From positions 10,696,800 through 10,760,799 of the forward strand of contig NC_091131.1 of NCBI RefSeq assembly GCF_040183065.1: DNA of 64,000 bases, in the 5' to 3' direction. A program made the position numbers and the translations under genes. The notes beneath the pieces are model-generated. The model searched no databases, was not told where the DNA came from, and saw nothing but the letters and a program-made list of their open reading frames with translations. The DNA is from Periplaneta americana (lineage: Eukaryota; Arthropoda; Insecta; Blattodea; Blattidae). The stretch's first letter is position 1. Each line of letters starts with the position of its first letter. Shown here in pieces: positions 1 through 11,164 of this stretch.

Positions 1-240
1 GACTTTCCACTTCACTGGCATAATTTCATTTCATTTTTTATCCAAAATGTATTTTAAATTTATCGATCAATCAATCAATCACTTAGACATTACGGAGAAA
101 GCATGTGAATTCTGTGCTACTGTCCATGGCGTTATCTTCCCAAATGTCAACCCTTGATGATGATAATATATTTATGAGTAATCGTTATTCATCAGAGTTG
201 AATATGCATTTAGAATGAATAATTGCAAGGGACAAATTGT

Positions 241-308
241 TCCGGGGCTGGTATCAAACCCATGATCTTTGGCTGAGCATGTCGATGCTCTACTGACTGA
301 ACTACCCA
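241..308 (-). repeat. tRNA-derived SINE head, family F
   Basis: Read on the minus strand this is tRNA-like: an A-box-like segment (TAGTTCAGTCAGTAGAGC) is followed about 30 bases later by a B-box-like segment (GGGTTTGATACC), and the ends can pair (GTTCC with GGAAC). It is more likely a SINE head than a working tRNA gene, because a related, partly deleted copy lies inverted at 490-600 and both continue into the same non-tRNA sequence. Confidence 0.45.
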
Positions 309-489
309 GGAACGTACTAGACACCGGCTCAATTTTTCCCCTTTATATCCACATACCTCAAGCAGGCTGACAAGACGTCAGAACTCAACATTGAGTGCAC
401 ACAAACTCTGTGTGACTTGAATTGTGGTTTTCTGTTAACGAACAGTGATGTATATTATGCAAATCTGGCTTTCAGGTATAGCTTCCTGT

Positions 490-600
490 GAAGCTAATTT
501 GAATAATTTCAAGGGAAAAAATTGTTCCGGACCAGCGAGCTCAGCCAAAGGTCCTGGATTCGATACCCAGCCTCGGAACAATCTTTCAGTTATTCAAATC
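490..600 (+). repeat. partial tRNA-derived SINE, family F
   Basis: This stretch shares the tRNA-like 3' half of the 241-308 copy (CTGGATTCGATACCCAG, then CCTCGGAACAAT) in the opposite orientation. The A-box half is mostly missing. The two copies face each other about 200 bases apart in the most upstream visible part of the Sos intron. Confidence 0.35.
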
Positions 601-756
601 AGCTTCACATGAGAGCTAGATTTGGATGCATTTAGAATGTCTAGAAGTACAGGATTAGTATAAAAGAAATCGACATTATCATTGTTGTATAGAACAAAAA
701 CTATTTGTGATATCGATATACATTTTGCACTGTTAGGTTGAGGAACTGTAGAAGTT

Positions 757-1065
757 TTGATAAGACACTATTGGTACTGCTGTGTTGATTGTTGGGCTGT
801 TGCAAGCATAATAGCTAAGATGGTCATCTGTAATATCAACATGCATTTTGCGGTGTTAGGTTGGGGACTGCCTCAACTGCATAGGGAAGGGGGTAACTCC
901 TTCGTCCAGCAGGAGGACTGGCACCAGAGTGTTATAAATTGTCTGGACGAAACTCTTTCACAGCACTGGGTTAGCTGTGCAACAGATGACAACCGCGCTC
1001 TCGCAGAGTGGCCACCAAGGAGCTTCAATCTCACACCGTGCGACTTTCTCTTTGGTGATTTGTGA
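757..1065 (+). pseudogene. Tc1/mariner-superfamily transposase C-terminal remnant
   Basis: The + strand reading contains a degraded form of the typical transposase end: a Q-x-D-like start, a helix, then EWPPRSFNLTPCDFLFGDL, which corresponds to the WPPRSPDLTPCDFFLWG signature holding the third catalytic aspartate. The reading stops right after it and no inverted repeats were recognised. It is a dead fragment in a Sos intron. Confidence 0.55.
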
Positions 1066-1097
1066 AACACAATGTTTACTTCCCCTAGTGATTTAGA

Positions 1098-2280
1098 TTC
1101 AATTCAATTCAATTCAATTCAATTTATTTGGCCATTAGACATACAGTTTTAGGCTTCGTAAGAATATGTTGAAAAACATATAAATACATTTAAAAAAAAC
1201 ACTAATAAAAGAAACAGTAAAATTTAAATAATACAATGAAAACGTGAAATAATTTGAAACTTTTAGATTAAAGAAAACTAACTAAATTGCAATTAAGCAT
1301 ATTTATTAAAATGCAATTTCATACAAATTTGTGTTGAAAAACTCGGCAACAGAATAAAAAGGATTATTTAATAACCAATTGTAAAATCTAGTTTTGAAGC
1401 TATTGATTGGTAATTTATAATATTGACTTGGGAGCTTATTATATAATTTCATCCCCATAATTAAAAAGTTTTTGTTGCTCTTGTGTAATCTACAATATGG
1501 AATATTAATTTGTTCACAATTTCTAATTTCATGATCATGTATATTGGCCACTAATGAGTAATTGTCGATATTTTGTCGAGTGTAAAGTACTAGATCATAT
1601 ATATACAAATTTATTATTGTTAAAATCCGTGATTGTCTGAAAAGTGGCCGACAATGTTCCAGATAGTTTGATTTACATAAAATTCTAATGGTTGTCTTTT
1701 GTAAAATCAACATGCTTCCAATTTTGGTTCCATTTCCCCAGAAAATTAGGGCATATCGTATTATCGACTGAAAGAAAGAAAAGTAGGCACATCTTAAATA
1801 ATTTTGAGAGACGGAAGTCGTTAATTTCTTTAACAAATATAAAACTCTTGATAGCTTTGTGCATATGTATTCGATGTGCTTATCCCATGTTAAACTGGAG
1901 TCTATACAAAGTCCTAGAAATTTTGTGTGGTTGAGTCTGTTGTCCTTATTTATTAGATAATTATGCTGAAAGTTATGTTGATAGTTTTTTCTTGATTAAG
2001 CAAGAAACCATTAGATTCAAACCATAAAGCTATATGTGATAGAGTGTCGTTGTTGAGAGCATGTAATCGATTTAGAGCAGAGGAAGAACATAAAGTAGTG
2101 TCATCTGCATACATAATTGTTATTGCTTTAATGAAAGATGAGTTGAAACTATGCATCATGATTGCTGTCACTAGCGTTGATCCAGGTATGTTACACCAGG
2201 TTTGGGATGAACTGGACTGTCTCCTTGATGTGTGCCGTGTGACACAAGGAGCAGATATTGAACATTTGGGAGTTTCCAAA
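1098..2280 (-). mobile_element. jockey-like non-LTR retrotransposon, 5' truncated
   Basis: On the minus strand the reverse transcriptase is readable from the YADDTTL catalytic box (about 2105-2125) through the thumb motif KFLGLCIDSSLTWDKHI (about 1880-1930) to the C-terminal end FYSVAEFFNTN (near 1330). Motifs upstream of YADD are not readable. The element ends in a (TTGAA)n tail, seen on the + strand as repeated ATTCA at 1098-1122. The C-terminal domain matches in kind the copy at 57546-58197. Frame breaks between 1836 and 1953 show it is inactive. Jockey-like is an inference; the clade needs a tree. Confidence 0.75.
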
Positions 2281-2412
2281 GTAAATTAGAAAAATTACTT
2301 TATAAAACAGTGCAAAGTGATTCCTGATAACTTTAATAGTTTTGTATTTATAAAACATTGAAAGTGTCTCTTTCTTTTGTAGTAACCCTGTATATTCATA
2401 ATATCATCTAAT

Positions 2413-3633
2413 CAGTAGCGGACGGTGGGTTTGAAAGTTGAGGAGGCCAAGACGTGAATGATGTGAATATAAAAATATAAGGCCCTGTGACATACCTCAT
2501 TACCAAGTGCAGAATTTACAGATTTTAAGAAATTAAAATTAGGTTTTCCTATTTATGTTTTAGGATTTTAAATCTTATGTTTAGGAATTTATATGATTTT
2601 ACGGGGGGAAAAAAATAAACAACATACTGTTAATGTATTACAACAGCTTGGTAAAGATTGCCACTCTTTGGGACACTTTAAGTCCTAACTTACGAATTAG
2701 GTCTTTTTAGGTCATATTACATTTAAGAATGTTACTCTTTGGTACATAAAACGAACAAGAAAAACAATATTTCGAGAGTAACGAGATAGCAACAAAATTG
2801 ATTCGAACCTAAGAATCCGGGACTTGCTCACTACTATTACATAGTCTAATTTTACAGCAAATTAACTGGACATTCCTCTTTCTTCACAAACCGATCAAAT
2901 AGGTCACAACATACTGAATAACTGCTACTACAAGAAGCTAGAGACAAATCTGCATTTGTTTCTAAACTCTCGATATATTTAAAATAATGTATAAGTAAAT
3001 ACATCTCGTAACACAAAAGAATAAAATGACAAGAACACCCGCAAACAAGAGAAAACTAACAACACGTCACTCAATTTTCTAAAACCAGAAGAGAGAAAGA
3101 GAGAGAGCTTCCCAATACAGCCGAAACCGCCCGTAACTATAAGCAGTACAGTTGTCAGCGGTGGGTAGGACGTCTCCAAATTGGCTCCCTTCGCGCGTTC
3201 TAGTCAAGTTTATACACTCCTCTTACCAGCTATCTTATTGGTTGAACTGCTGTTGTCATGGTTACCGGGGAGTAGCGTCTTGTAGCGGACTCCTCTCTTC
3301 CGCTCTCGCATAGACACTGCAGGCTGCCAGATGTCGACTATACGGACTCTGGACTATACAGGTTACAGCGCTATCTGTTATTTTTCAGTACGAATTATTT
3401 GTACTATCTACATTATAGCGAGCGGGCATCGCCAACTGAATGTGGTCGACTTTTCGTAACTTACATCGTAGTTGCAGTGAATAGTAAAATTAATATAAAA
3501 GGAAAAATGTTCGTCATTTACTGTAACTTGTCTGTGATCTTAATTCAGCTGAAATTATTACTGCCATATTGTGTTCTGGTAAAATATTAGGGGAGGCTAG
3601 GCCTCCCTTACCTCCCCTGAAAATTCGCCGCTG
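2413..3633. mobile_element. non-autonomous hAT-type element
   Basis: The ends are inverted: the left starts CAGTAGCGGACGG and the right, reversed, starts CAGCGGCGAATTTTC, followed on both sides by a GGAGG-rich stretch. The flanks carry an 8-bp target duplication with one mismatch (CATCTAAT at 2405-2412, CATGTAAT at 3634-3641). CAG-N-GGCGG ends plus 8-bp duplications are the hAT signature. No transposase is recognisable inside the 1.2 kb. Confidence 0.7.
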
Positions 3634-3824
3634 CATGTAATATGCTCTCACCCTTAATTCTTTTTTACATGCCTGAAGGCAAATTTTTTCCTGGGACTTT
3701 CTCATTGGTAGCAGACAGTGGCATGAAACTTCATGGATTCAAATTGTATTGACAGTAGTAGTACATTTTTCCTTTAGACACATCCCATATACAGGTATTA
3801 CTAGATTTCATCTGTTTTTTACAG

Positions 3825-4077
3825 CCTCGTAAGTGGCCGGAAATTAACCTCAAGTCGCCAGGCATAAAGCCACGCAATCTGCCTGGCCGCAACCATCCTC
3901 CAGGTCCTCTTCCATCAATGGGTGAGCGTCATTTGTTTCCAGCATCTGTTCGGTTGCCAGAAGATGGAGAGGAAACTCCGAGAACGCCACACACGGTATC
4001 TGCGCCTCATACACCTCCGTACCAGGGGTCTTCCTCGGACTATAGTATCTTCGCACAAATTCTTCTTGGTCCCGCAG
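3825..4077 (+). CDS. Sos: Sos exon A: start of the proline-rich tail
   Basis: The acceptor TCTGTTTTTTACAG precedes CCTCGTAAG, and the donor GTTAGT follows 4077. The exon gives 84 codons plus one base and ends in ...SDYSIFAQILLGPA. It holds INLKSPGIKPRN and the S/T-P cluster ETPRTPHT, probable proline-directed phosphorylation sites (MAPK feedback sites lie in this region of SOS; the assignment here is inference). The entry phase is assumed to be 0 because this frame alone is open and matches the family. Confidence 0.88.
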
Positions 4078-4692
4078 GTTAGTAACTTCTGAAAATGGTG
4101 TTGGAATGGTATACAGAGTTACACGATTTTATTCTTAAGTGGGATTTTGAGTGTGTGAACATAGCAGTTACATTACTGTAACAGTTTAAATCATAAGAAA
4201 ACGTGTAGAAATTATGACAACTATGAAAGAAAAATGAGTATGACAACCTTTCTCATAATATGTTTTACACCTTTTGCAACATTTCGGTTCTTTTAACATT
4301 ATTGTGAATGATGTTACATTTGCAAGTTTATTTTATTTTTTTTAGCAGTTATTCAAAAGGCGTCCCGCACTATGGTCTAAGGCATCCCGCCTAGGACTCG
4401 TGTTACGGAATGCGCGCTGTTTCGAATCCTCATGGGGGAAGAAATTTTCTCACGAAATTTCGGCCAGTGTATGGGACCGGTGCCCACCCAGCATCGTGAT
4501 GCACTTGGGGAGCTGCGATAGGTAGTGAAATCTGGTTGCGAATGCCAGCTATAACGGCTGGGGGGATCATCGTGCTAACCACACGATACCTCCATTCTGG
4601 TTGGATGATCGTCCACCTCTGCTTCGGCATGTTGTCGTGAAGCCAGCAGCCGGCTGGTCGATCTAGGCCCTTCACGGGCTGTAGCGCCACAG

Positions 4693-4754
<62 letters not shown>

Positions 4755-7700
4755 AAAGGCATACCTACGAGGGTTGTTCCAAAAATAGTGGTGTTCACTT
4801 AAATCGGCTACAACTTATCATTTAATAAATCTGTGCATCAGTGGCTAACCATGACAATATCTTTGAAAAATATTGGAGTGCAAGAGGTCAAATGACTTTA
4901 TTGTCAAATGCCTGGCATTAGAAAACAACAACAAATAGTGAATTCTATTTTTTTGTGTTGACCTCTAATATCTGAGCCGGATGTTAGTGGTGTAGGAAAG
5001 GTTGAATCTTCACGGTTGAATCTGTTGCTACAGATAGTTGCAACAGGGCAGTCTACCAAAATGGCATCTGACATAGAGGTGTATAAGGAACAGTACATGT
5101 TAGTACATGTTAGTAGATTTACTGGCATGTAAAAGAACTACTGGGGGACAAAATTTCGGCACACCGGAGACGCTGATATAACCTCTACAGTTGCGAACAT
5201 CGTTAAATAAACCATAATTTAAAAAGAATTTCTTTGTTTGAGAAGTGGAGGTCAGTAGCCAAAAGAATCGTTCCCTCTTGTGTTTGTACCATCATTTCCA
5301 CATGATTCTTATATTTAATCCTCTTATTTGCAGCTTCTGGAAATCAGTCGCCTGGCCCCATGCAACCATCCGGCTTGGCAACAAATTTGGTGCCAAATTC
5401 CGCTGCCAACTCCCCTGCAACGTCTCCTACACTCCCTTCACAGCAGGCAGCCAGTGGCAGTTTGATAGGCTCTTCCTCGCCGTCTCCTTGTCCTCCCCCC
5501 GTGGCCACATCCATGCCTCCCCCGCCTGGCCCACCACATAATCCCCGTCCCCCTCCTCCACTTCCACCCCGTCGCCCAAGGGAGCCCTCACTAGGGGATA
5601 GCAACCCCCCACAACAGGTAAGCTGATATTGAATAACTTTAAACTGACACTAGAAGTAAAGCTATAGTAATAGGGATATCTTATGCAAAGTTTTGCCGTT
5701 AGATGGCAGGAGCATTACATGTGGCACAACATATTGTAGGGCCATATTATGTCATATGCTACAGTTGAGTACATTCTCCCACTTGTTGGTTTTCTGTGCA
5801 TGTCAAAATTATATTTATAATTATTTTGTATAACCTAGTATAATTTAATATAATTCAGTATTTCCTTACCTCATAATTTAATTTAAAATAAATAATAACA
5901 TAAACTTGCATAATACTGAGCGATTCCCCTTAAGAGATTGATGGGGAAATCTGCAGTGTGCAGAATATAGATACGAGTAAATTGAATGTTCATTAAGCTA
6001 AACGAGAACTTTGAAAACAAGGTGCACGAATAAAAAAATAAATAAATAAAATAGGAACTCTGTCGAAGGTGAGTATTACCTCTTTAATCATTAGTATTGT
6101 AAGTACCGTATGCTAAAAACAGGATATGCAGCCACCGATGTGTTTTTTATGGAGAAGTGACTATCAAGATTGAAATCCTCGTGTTTTTTTTTCTCTAGTT
6201 GCAGAAAGATCAAATGCATGTTTGATAAGATGATATAATATGATCGCAATAGTATCACGATTATTCCTGTGTTTTATAGGTTAAGGACGTGCAGTTTTGA
6301 ATATTATGTAGGACGATTTTGAAAATTTTAAGTTAAAACATGGTTTTAATAATTAGTCTACAGCACATTAAAACTTTATTCACGAAATGGATTTCACTAT
6401 GGATCGTCCTGGATAATAAACATCCCAGTTAATCGAGAGTTTACTGCAGGCGTAAACTTCGGAGACTCCTAGAAGTACTGAATATAATCTAAGCTAACAT
6501 AGCTTGCTGTCGAGGTTGCATATGATTTTATTAATTTTTCTTTTCCCTCTTCCAAAATGAAATTGTAGTCTGCAATTCCTTACTGGAAGTAGTTATTTTT
6601 GTTTCGAGGCGCAATTTAATTAGTTGAATTTTTATGGTTTAAAGCATATATTCAGAATATTTCGGGACCTGAATGAAGACAAAAGGGTTTCCTGGTTTTT
6701 ACATTTAGGAACACAACAGAAATTTGGCATTTTTTACTTCTTTTTAAGAGTATTTAATGTACTAATACACTACGTAAATCCTCAATGTTTATATACCAGA
6801 AAACAAATGCACACGCAAAGCGCATCCCTCAAAGTACACGCGTGCTATCTGTTGGTGCTAGTTAAGGATATCCCTATTAATGGGATATAGTCTAGGGACT
6901 GGCAACTCATGAGAGTTCGAGAACAACTATAGAAATATGCAAAAATGTCAATTGTAGTCTAAATTGGAAAGTCAAATTCTGTAAAAAAAATTTATCATAA
7001 AATTCGTCAATTTTCAATTTTGTTAATAAATCTGTTCATATCTATAGGTTGAACTTGCTGTGCAAACTTCTTACAGTTAAAACACTTTCTTGCAGGTTCG
7101 CCAAGCCCCTGATGCCCCCATGCTTCCTCCACGGGACCTGTCTCCTCCCCCACTACCTCCTCGTAGAGACGTGGGAGGCTTTCCCCTCGTGGCTGGGACT
7201 ATGCCCCGCACCCTGCCTTCACACTCACGTGGTGATCTCAATGCTACTATGAATAGTGCTGCGATAACTCCTCTTCAGAGACGCAACTCCGCTCTGGACA
7301 TGCATCTCATCTCATCACAGTCCTCACAGACACTGATACCGACTTGTTGTGCTAGTGGCAGCATTTGTGCAACACAGCCTATCCCGACAAGAAGGCACAT
7401 GTCTGTCAATGGGCCCATTATGACACCTTCTTCATCTTGCTATCCCAATTCCTCAGGTAAGAAATATAACAGTAAACTTGAGTAGCTTAATATCAAAGGC
7501 GGACATCTGACCTCAAATCGAAATTTAGATAGCTGTGGATTTGTATACAATTTTTCATGCTCTTTCCAGTTATAGTGAAACCACATGCAAACTCTAACAC
7601 TAGATTTATAAAATAAATTGTGTTAAATATTACAAAGAACACTGTGAAACAAAAAATTGCCTCTAGATCAAAACTACTGAGACGACAGATGTCTGTCTTT

Positions 7701-7975
7701 GATATTAAACTACTCACTTGGATTATGATATGTGATTTGAAAGGTGTAGACAAGAACTGTCAAAAAAGTGGCTTGGAAATGACCTGAATATAAACGTATG
7801 TTTGTTAGTCCACAATAAATTGTTGCTAGGTATTTGGACTATTCCTATAAGAGGGAATTGTAATAAAATAAAAGTTGCTCCAACTGATTTTTCAAAACTT
7901 TGGACAAATCGTAAAACAGCGAATGCCAGCAGGGGAAGTTATCCCCACCCTAGCCGCTCAGCACCTCGCTCGCCT

Positions 7976-8026
<51 letters not shown>

Positions 8027-9989
8027 ACTATCTGCCCCGCTTTGGTGGATCACTGCCTACCGCCTTGCACGTATTTCATATTTTACAACACAACACAATA
8101 GAGCCAGGACGAGAAGTTATGGCACCAGCGCGAGGAACGCATTTTAGTTCGTTTGCTTGGACTCGCCCTCACACTCAACTGGAGGGGTGTTGGGTTAGTT
8201 GGTTACTAGCATTCCGAGTGTTCAGATCATTCTGCTACTACCGCTATTGCTAATACTGAAAACATTGTCCTTCTGAGCTCCCTCATTATGGCATTGTCTA
8301 AGGTGTGAAATCATAGAGTAGTTCATAGTCAAGGACATGAAATAGCATACAATGTATGGAAATTCATGTCAGAAGAGGCTGTAAATGAAATACCAATTCC
8401 ATTGAAAGGCATGTGTGCAAGAGTACTGGCCGCCACTGGTATTTCAAAGCGAACCTTGGCAAGAATCAGGAAAAAGGGAATAATATTGAGGTAGGAACAG
8501 CAGATTCTTTCTCCAGTCCGGAAAAACACAGCCGAAGAAGAAGATTGTTGCAGCTGTAGACAGTTTTGATGAAGTCCTAAGAAGACTCATCTATAATTTC
8601 TATGCTACGCATAAGCAGAGACCGACTCTGCAATCGCTTCTTCCAAGAATGGATATCAGCGTATGATTATGTGAAGAAAGTAGAGAACAATTACATTGAA
8701 AGTGAGCACGTGATGGACAGTATTTTGGAGAACATTTCCATAAACTTAGGGACATCTGATTCCAGCACAGATCAGTCGTCTGATTCGGACGGAGAATAAG
8801 AATATAAAGATGGAATAGCAGACGTAATTCCATTAGGTACCTTTGGACTCTTGAGTAGGAAAATGTGATACTAAGGTAAGACGAATGTTTTTAGAAAGAG
8901 ATGAAACGGATATGCCTGCTGCTCTGAGCTTGAGAACCGTAACCCAAACAACCCCCACTCCTCTACCCTATCGGCCGGCAATTTAAAACTTAGCGCAGGT
9001 TGGTGCCATAACATCTCGTCTCAGCTCTACAACCGAATTAATGTGGATTAGACAACAACCATATACGTACTAAGACATATCCAACAACACACATTGCATT
9101 TCTGCAATACGTTACGGCAGTTCCCTTGAACATAAATAGATTCATTTTCCCTTCTACCACCAACTCGTCTCGGTAGCCGAGAGGTCTAAAGCGTGCATGC
9201 ATTTCGTTAGGAAGATCAACAGATCGAATACTACCCTCTGCTAAGTCATAAGAAAAAAAAAAAAAGAGAGAGACATGAAGCAAAGAAGAGAGAAAGAGAG
9301 GCTGGAGAGGGAAACAGGACGAAGTTCCACTTTTGCTTCGTAGATGCCGCATTCACTCTTTTTGTTCCACTCTCCTCCACTAGATGTCACCCCACCCTAA
9401 ACCCCTATTTCCACTCTTTCCCGCTAGAGTGTGTGGTGAGCTTGTAGGGGAAAAGTGGAAAGGGGTCTTGGGCGGAGCTTAGCGTTCGCTGTTTTACGAT
9501 TTGCCCAAAACTTTTATTGCAGTTCAGACAACTGGTAAGTGGTCCAGAAAAAAAAAAGTGACCGAAATGATTTTAGAGTTAAACACATGGTTGTGGATAC
9601 TAATGTGCACTCATGTCGAATACAGCTCGCTTCCAAGCACGCCTTCATTATTGTGCACGTGTTCATGAAAATCCTGATTGTCTCCAAAATTAGTGGTGGT
9701 CATGTGGTGCTGAGTGGACATAAACAGAATCAGTTGGCCTGCATCATGGTTTCCATTGCAGCTAGCTAATCAAAGTGTAACTCATTTGTTTTCAGTGTCA
9801 TGTGGCGGACACAAGACTGGCTTATGCAATCATCGAGATCCCTTCTCGGTGCATCACCATAGTAACACAACACCTAAACTTCCGCCAAAACCCTACGTGA
9901 GTAGTAAACCTTTGCCACCCCCTGCGACCGCGCACTCTCACGCCCCCCCACACCCCGCCATGTTCCAATTCAACAGCAGTCAGAGCTAG
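3825..9989 (+). CDS. Sos: Son of sevenless (Ras GEF), C-terminal part: four exons
   Basis: Sos is the guanine-nucleotide exchange factor that activates Ras below receptor tyrosine kinases. Its proline-rich tail is bound by the SH3 domains of Drk/Grb2 and brings it to the membrane. The exons 3825-4077, 5334-5617, 7096-7456 and 9796-9989 join in phase to 1092 bases, 363 residues plus stop. The family is recognised from INLKSPGIKPRN, which matches the LKSPGVRP segment after the Cdc25 domain of SOS1; from the S/T-P run ETPRTPHTVSAPHTPP; and from the closing PKLPPKPY before a short His/Pro tail. SH3 ligands PPLPPR (twice), PMLPPR and PKLPPK are visible. The histone-fold, DH, PH, REM and Cdc25 domains are not here and should lie left of base 1. 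All introns are GT-AG. Introns are 1.2-2.3 kb and full of repeats. I am confident of the family; the identity of upstream exons is inferred. Confidence 0.9.
4362..4749 (+). mobile_element. tRNA-derived SINE, family B, with (ATT)n tail
   Basis: The head has an A-box-like TGGTCTAAGGC and a B-box-like TTTCGAATCCTC. The body runs to GGGCTGTAGCGCCAC and the tail is about 20 ATT units (4691-4749). A 13-bp target duplication (TTATTCAAAAGGC) ends at 4361 on the left and at 4760 on the right, proving retrotransposition into the Sos intron. An opposite-strand copy is at 39497-39773. Confidence 0.85.
5114..5220 (+). mobile_element. short interspersed repeat, family C
   Basis: This runs from TAGATTTACTGGCATG through GGACAAAATTTCGGCACACC and GACGCTGATATAACCTC to the 3' end AAATAAACCATAATTT. 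The same sequence, split by a LINE, is at 44950-45393. No A or B box was recognised, so its SINE status is inferred from the shared 3' end and copy structure. Confidence 0.6.
5334..5617 (+). CDS. Sos: Sos exon B: proline-rich, SH3-binding
   Basis: The acceptor CTTATTTGCAG and donor GTAAGC frame 284 bases. The leading CT completes the codon left open by exon A (phase 1), and the exon ends on a codon boundary at CAACAG. It is Ser/Pro/Ala-rich, then has a polyproline stretch ending PPPLPPRRPRE, a class II SH3 ligand (PxxPxR) for Drk/Grb2. Its GC content is much higher than that of the surrounding introns. Confidence 0.9.
5618..7095. other. Sos intron without recognisable features
   Basis: About 1.5 kb of AT-rich intron between two Sos exons. 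I see no coding segment, inverted repeat or repeat shared with the rest of the window. Confidence 0.6.
7096..7456 (+). CDS. Sos: Sos exon C: two more SH3 ligands
   Basis: The acceptor TTTCTTGCAG and donor GTAAGA frame 361 bases entered in phase 0 and left with one base. It encodes PMLPPRDLSPPPLPPRRD, two overlapping-spaced PxxPxR ligands, then a Ser/Thr-rich low-complexity segment including QRRNSALDMHL, which has the R-x-x-S form of a basophilic-kinase or 14-3-3 site (inference). Confidence 0.9.
7977..8024 (+). repeat. (CT)n microsatellite
   Basis: About 24 uninterrupted CT units inside the transposon of the last Sos intron. The long Ser-Leu reading frames across it are artefacts. Confidence 0.95.
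8320..8799 (+). pseudogene. DDE transposase: N-terminal helix-turn-helix joined to C-terminal tail
   Basis: Three segments in shifting frames are readable: EEAVNEIPIPLKGMCARVLAATG with the helix-turn-helix ISKRTLARIRKKGIILR (about 8350-8493), then VAAVDSFDEVLRRLIYNFYA with KQRPTLQSLLPR (about 8550-8647), then the acidic Ser-rich end DSILENISINLGTSDSSTDQ to a stop at 8799. The catalytic middle is absent. The same layout occurs at 37660-38200. The family name is uncertain; it resembles arthropod IS630/Tc1-like transposases with a two-part DNA-binding region. Confidence 0.55.
9796..9989 (+). CDS. Sos: Sos terminal coding exon
   Basis: The acceptor TTGTTTTCAG precedes TGTCATGTGG; the leading TG completes the open codon of exon C. 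The exon encodes a His-rich linker, then TTPKLPPKPY, the counterpart of the PKLPPKTY segment that closes vertebrate SOS, and ends MFQFNSSQS followed by TAG at 9987-9989. Confidence 0.9.
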
Positions 9990-10740
9990 TAAACCCAGCT
10001 GCTCAGCGGAAGTCCTCCTGAATGACTGTTCCTGTGTGTTGCAGAATAGACTCTTATCTCTCTCTCTGCCACCACTTCGTTAAAAAGTCTGGGAGAAAGT
10101 TATACCATATTGTTTTGAACATGTTAACATTAGCTGGCCCATATCTTAGTTCTTTAGGCTTATGGTACCTGTTTAATATGTTGTGATGAGGCTGTTAGTT
10201 CGGACAATCAGGACAGTTCTGAAGTAGTGCGAGGTATTGTAGTTGGGCGTGAAAGAACAGATTTGGCGTATCTAAACTGCATTGGCGTTTCAGATATAAA
10301 GCATTACATATTTTGTAATAGTTTAACTATTACTACTATTGATTAGGGTGGTGAGTTAATTGTGTCTTAAGTAAATAGAGAAAAATATTTTAAATCCTCA
10401 ATTTACAAGCAAAATACATTAAATCAAAAATATTATTTCTGTGAAAATAGCGTATATTATAATGTACATAATGTATGTGTGTAAACTTAGAATTGGGAAA
10501 TGAAATGCACATAAAAAGAAACGACTTACAAAAAATAATATTTTGAGGATTCAGTTTTATCAAGAACTTCCAAACGCTTTTTTCTCACAAGTAATATTTT
10601 TGACTTAATGTGTTTTGCTTGTAAACCAACGAAATAATTAATTGTCTACTGTATTAATGATAAAAAAAAAGAGGAAATTATAGACAAACTGAAAACAAAC
10701 AAAATCAGTACATAAATAATGAAATAATTCTGTAATAAGG
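9990..10740 (+). other. Sos: 3' flank of Sos, probable 3' UTR
   Basis: The sequence after the Sos stop codon is AT-rich with no coding signal. No canonical AATAAA was found before the Penelope-like repeat at 10741; the variant ATTAAA occurs near 10410 and AATAAA at 12270. The transcript end cannot be placed from sequence alone. Confidence 0.4.
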
Positions 10741-10785
10741 AGTGTGGATAAGCTTCAGGGCTTCTACCGCGTTGTCTTGGTGTTA

Positions 10786-10832
10786 GTGGCTGACGTTTCG
10801 ACCGCTGTGTTGTGGTCATCTTCAGAGCAGTT
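10786..10832 (-). ncRNA. hammerhead-ribozyme-like core
   Basis: On the minus strand: CTGAAGA (10819-10825), a stem GACC...GGTC, then GAAACGTC. The bases next to the core pair (GCT before, AGC after) as stem I. Stem III would be only ACGT, self-complementary, as in hammerheads thought to work as dimers. All invariant core bases are present. Activity is inferred. Confidence 0.5.
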
Positions 10833-11122
10833 GTTGGATAAGGAAATAGTCTGTGCTCGTATATGTATAGTAGTCTCGATGGGGGAGTACTTGCGGTGAT
10901 AGGTCGTAGGTTCTCCTTCTGGCATCTGATTGGTCCTACATTGTCCAATCCGGTTGAGGTCTGTATGAAGGGGAGTATTCATATTAAATACTGGCCCTCA
11001 TAAGGTCCAAAATAGTGACCTTGATACTGTGCCCGATGTCCGGATGAAGGGGGGGGGCCGCGTACATGTGGAGACCTGGTCATGTGGAGACGAGCTCGCA
11101 GACTATTTCCTTATCCAACAAC

Positions 11123-11164
11123 TGCTCTGAAGATGACCACAACACAGAGGTCGAAATGTCAGCC
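11123..11164 (+). ncRNA. hammerhead-like core, mutated copy
   Basis: The sister of the core at 10786-10832: CTGAAGA (11127-11133), GACC...GGTC stem, GAAA, then TGTC where the sister has CGTC. The C-to-T change breaks the short stem III. Confidence 0.4.

Larger units (their letters stand above)
7894..9513. mobile_element. TIR DNA transposon, internally deleted, in the last Sos intron
   Basis: Outer inverted repeats of about 32 bp match (left CAAATCGTAAAACAGCGAA at about 7905-7923, mirrored at about 9485-9503). A second inverted pair lies inside: left ACGAGAAGTTATGGCACCA near 8108-8126 and its mirror at 9001-9019. Between them are two short transposase pieces (8320-8799). Non-repeat neighbours include a (CT)n run. 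The double inverted structure may mean one element with subterminal repeats or two nested elements. Confidence 0.6.

Noticed and set aside
5344..5612. Long open frames antisense to the Sos proline-rich exon
   Set aside because: They are shadows of a GC-rich exon; the sense frame has matching splice phases and family motifs.
7802..8253. Overlapping open frames with Ser-Leu runs
   Set aside because: They cross a (CT)n microsatellite within a transposon; no splice context or motif.
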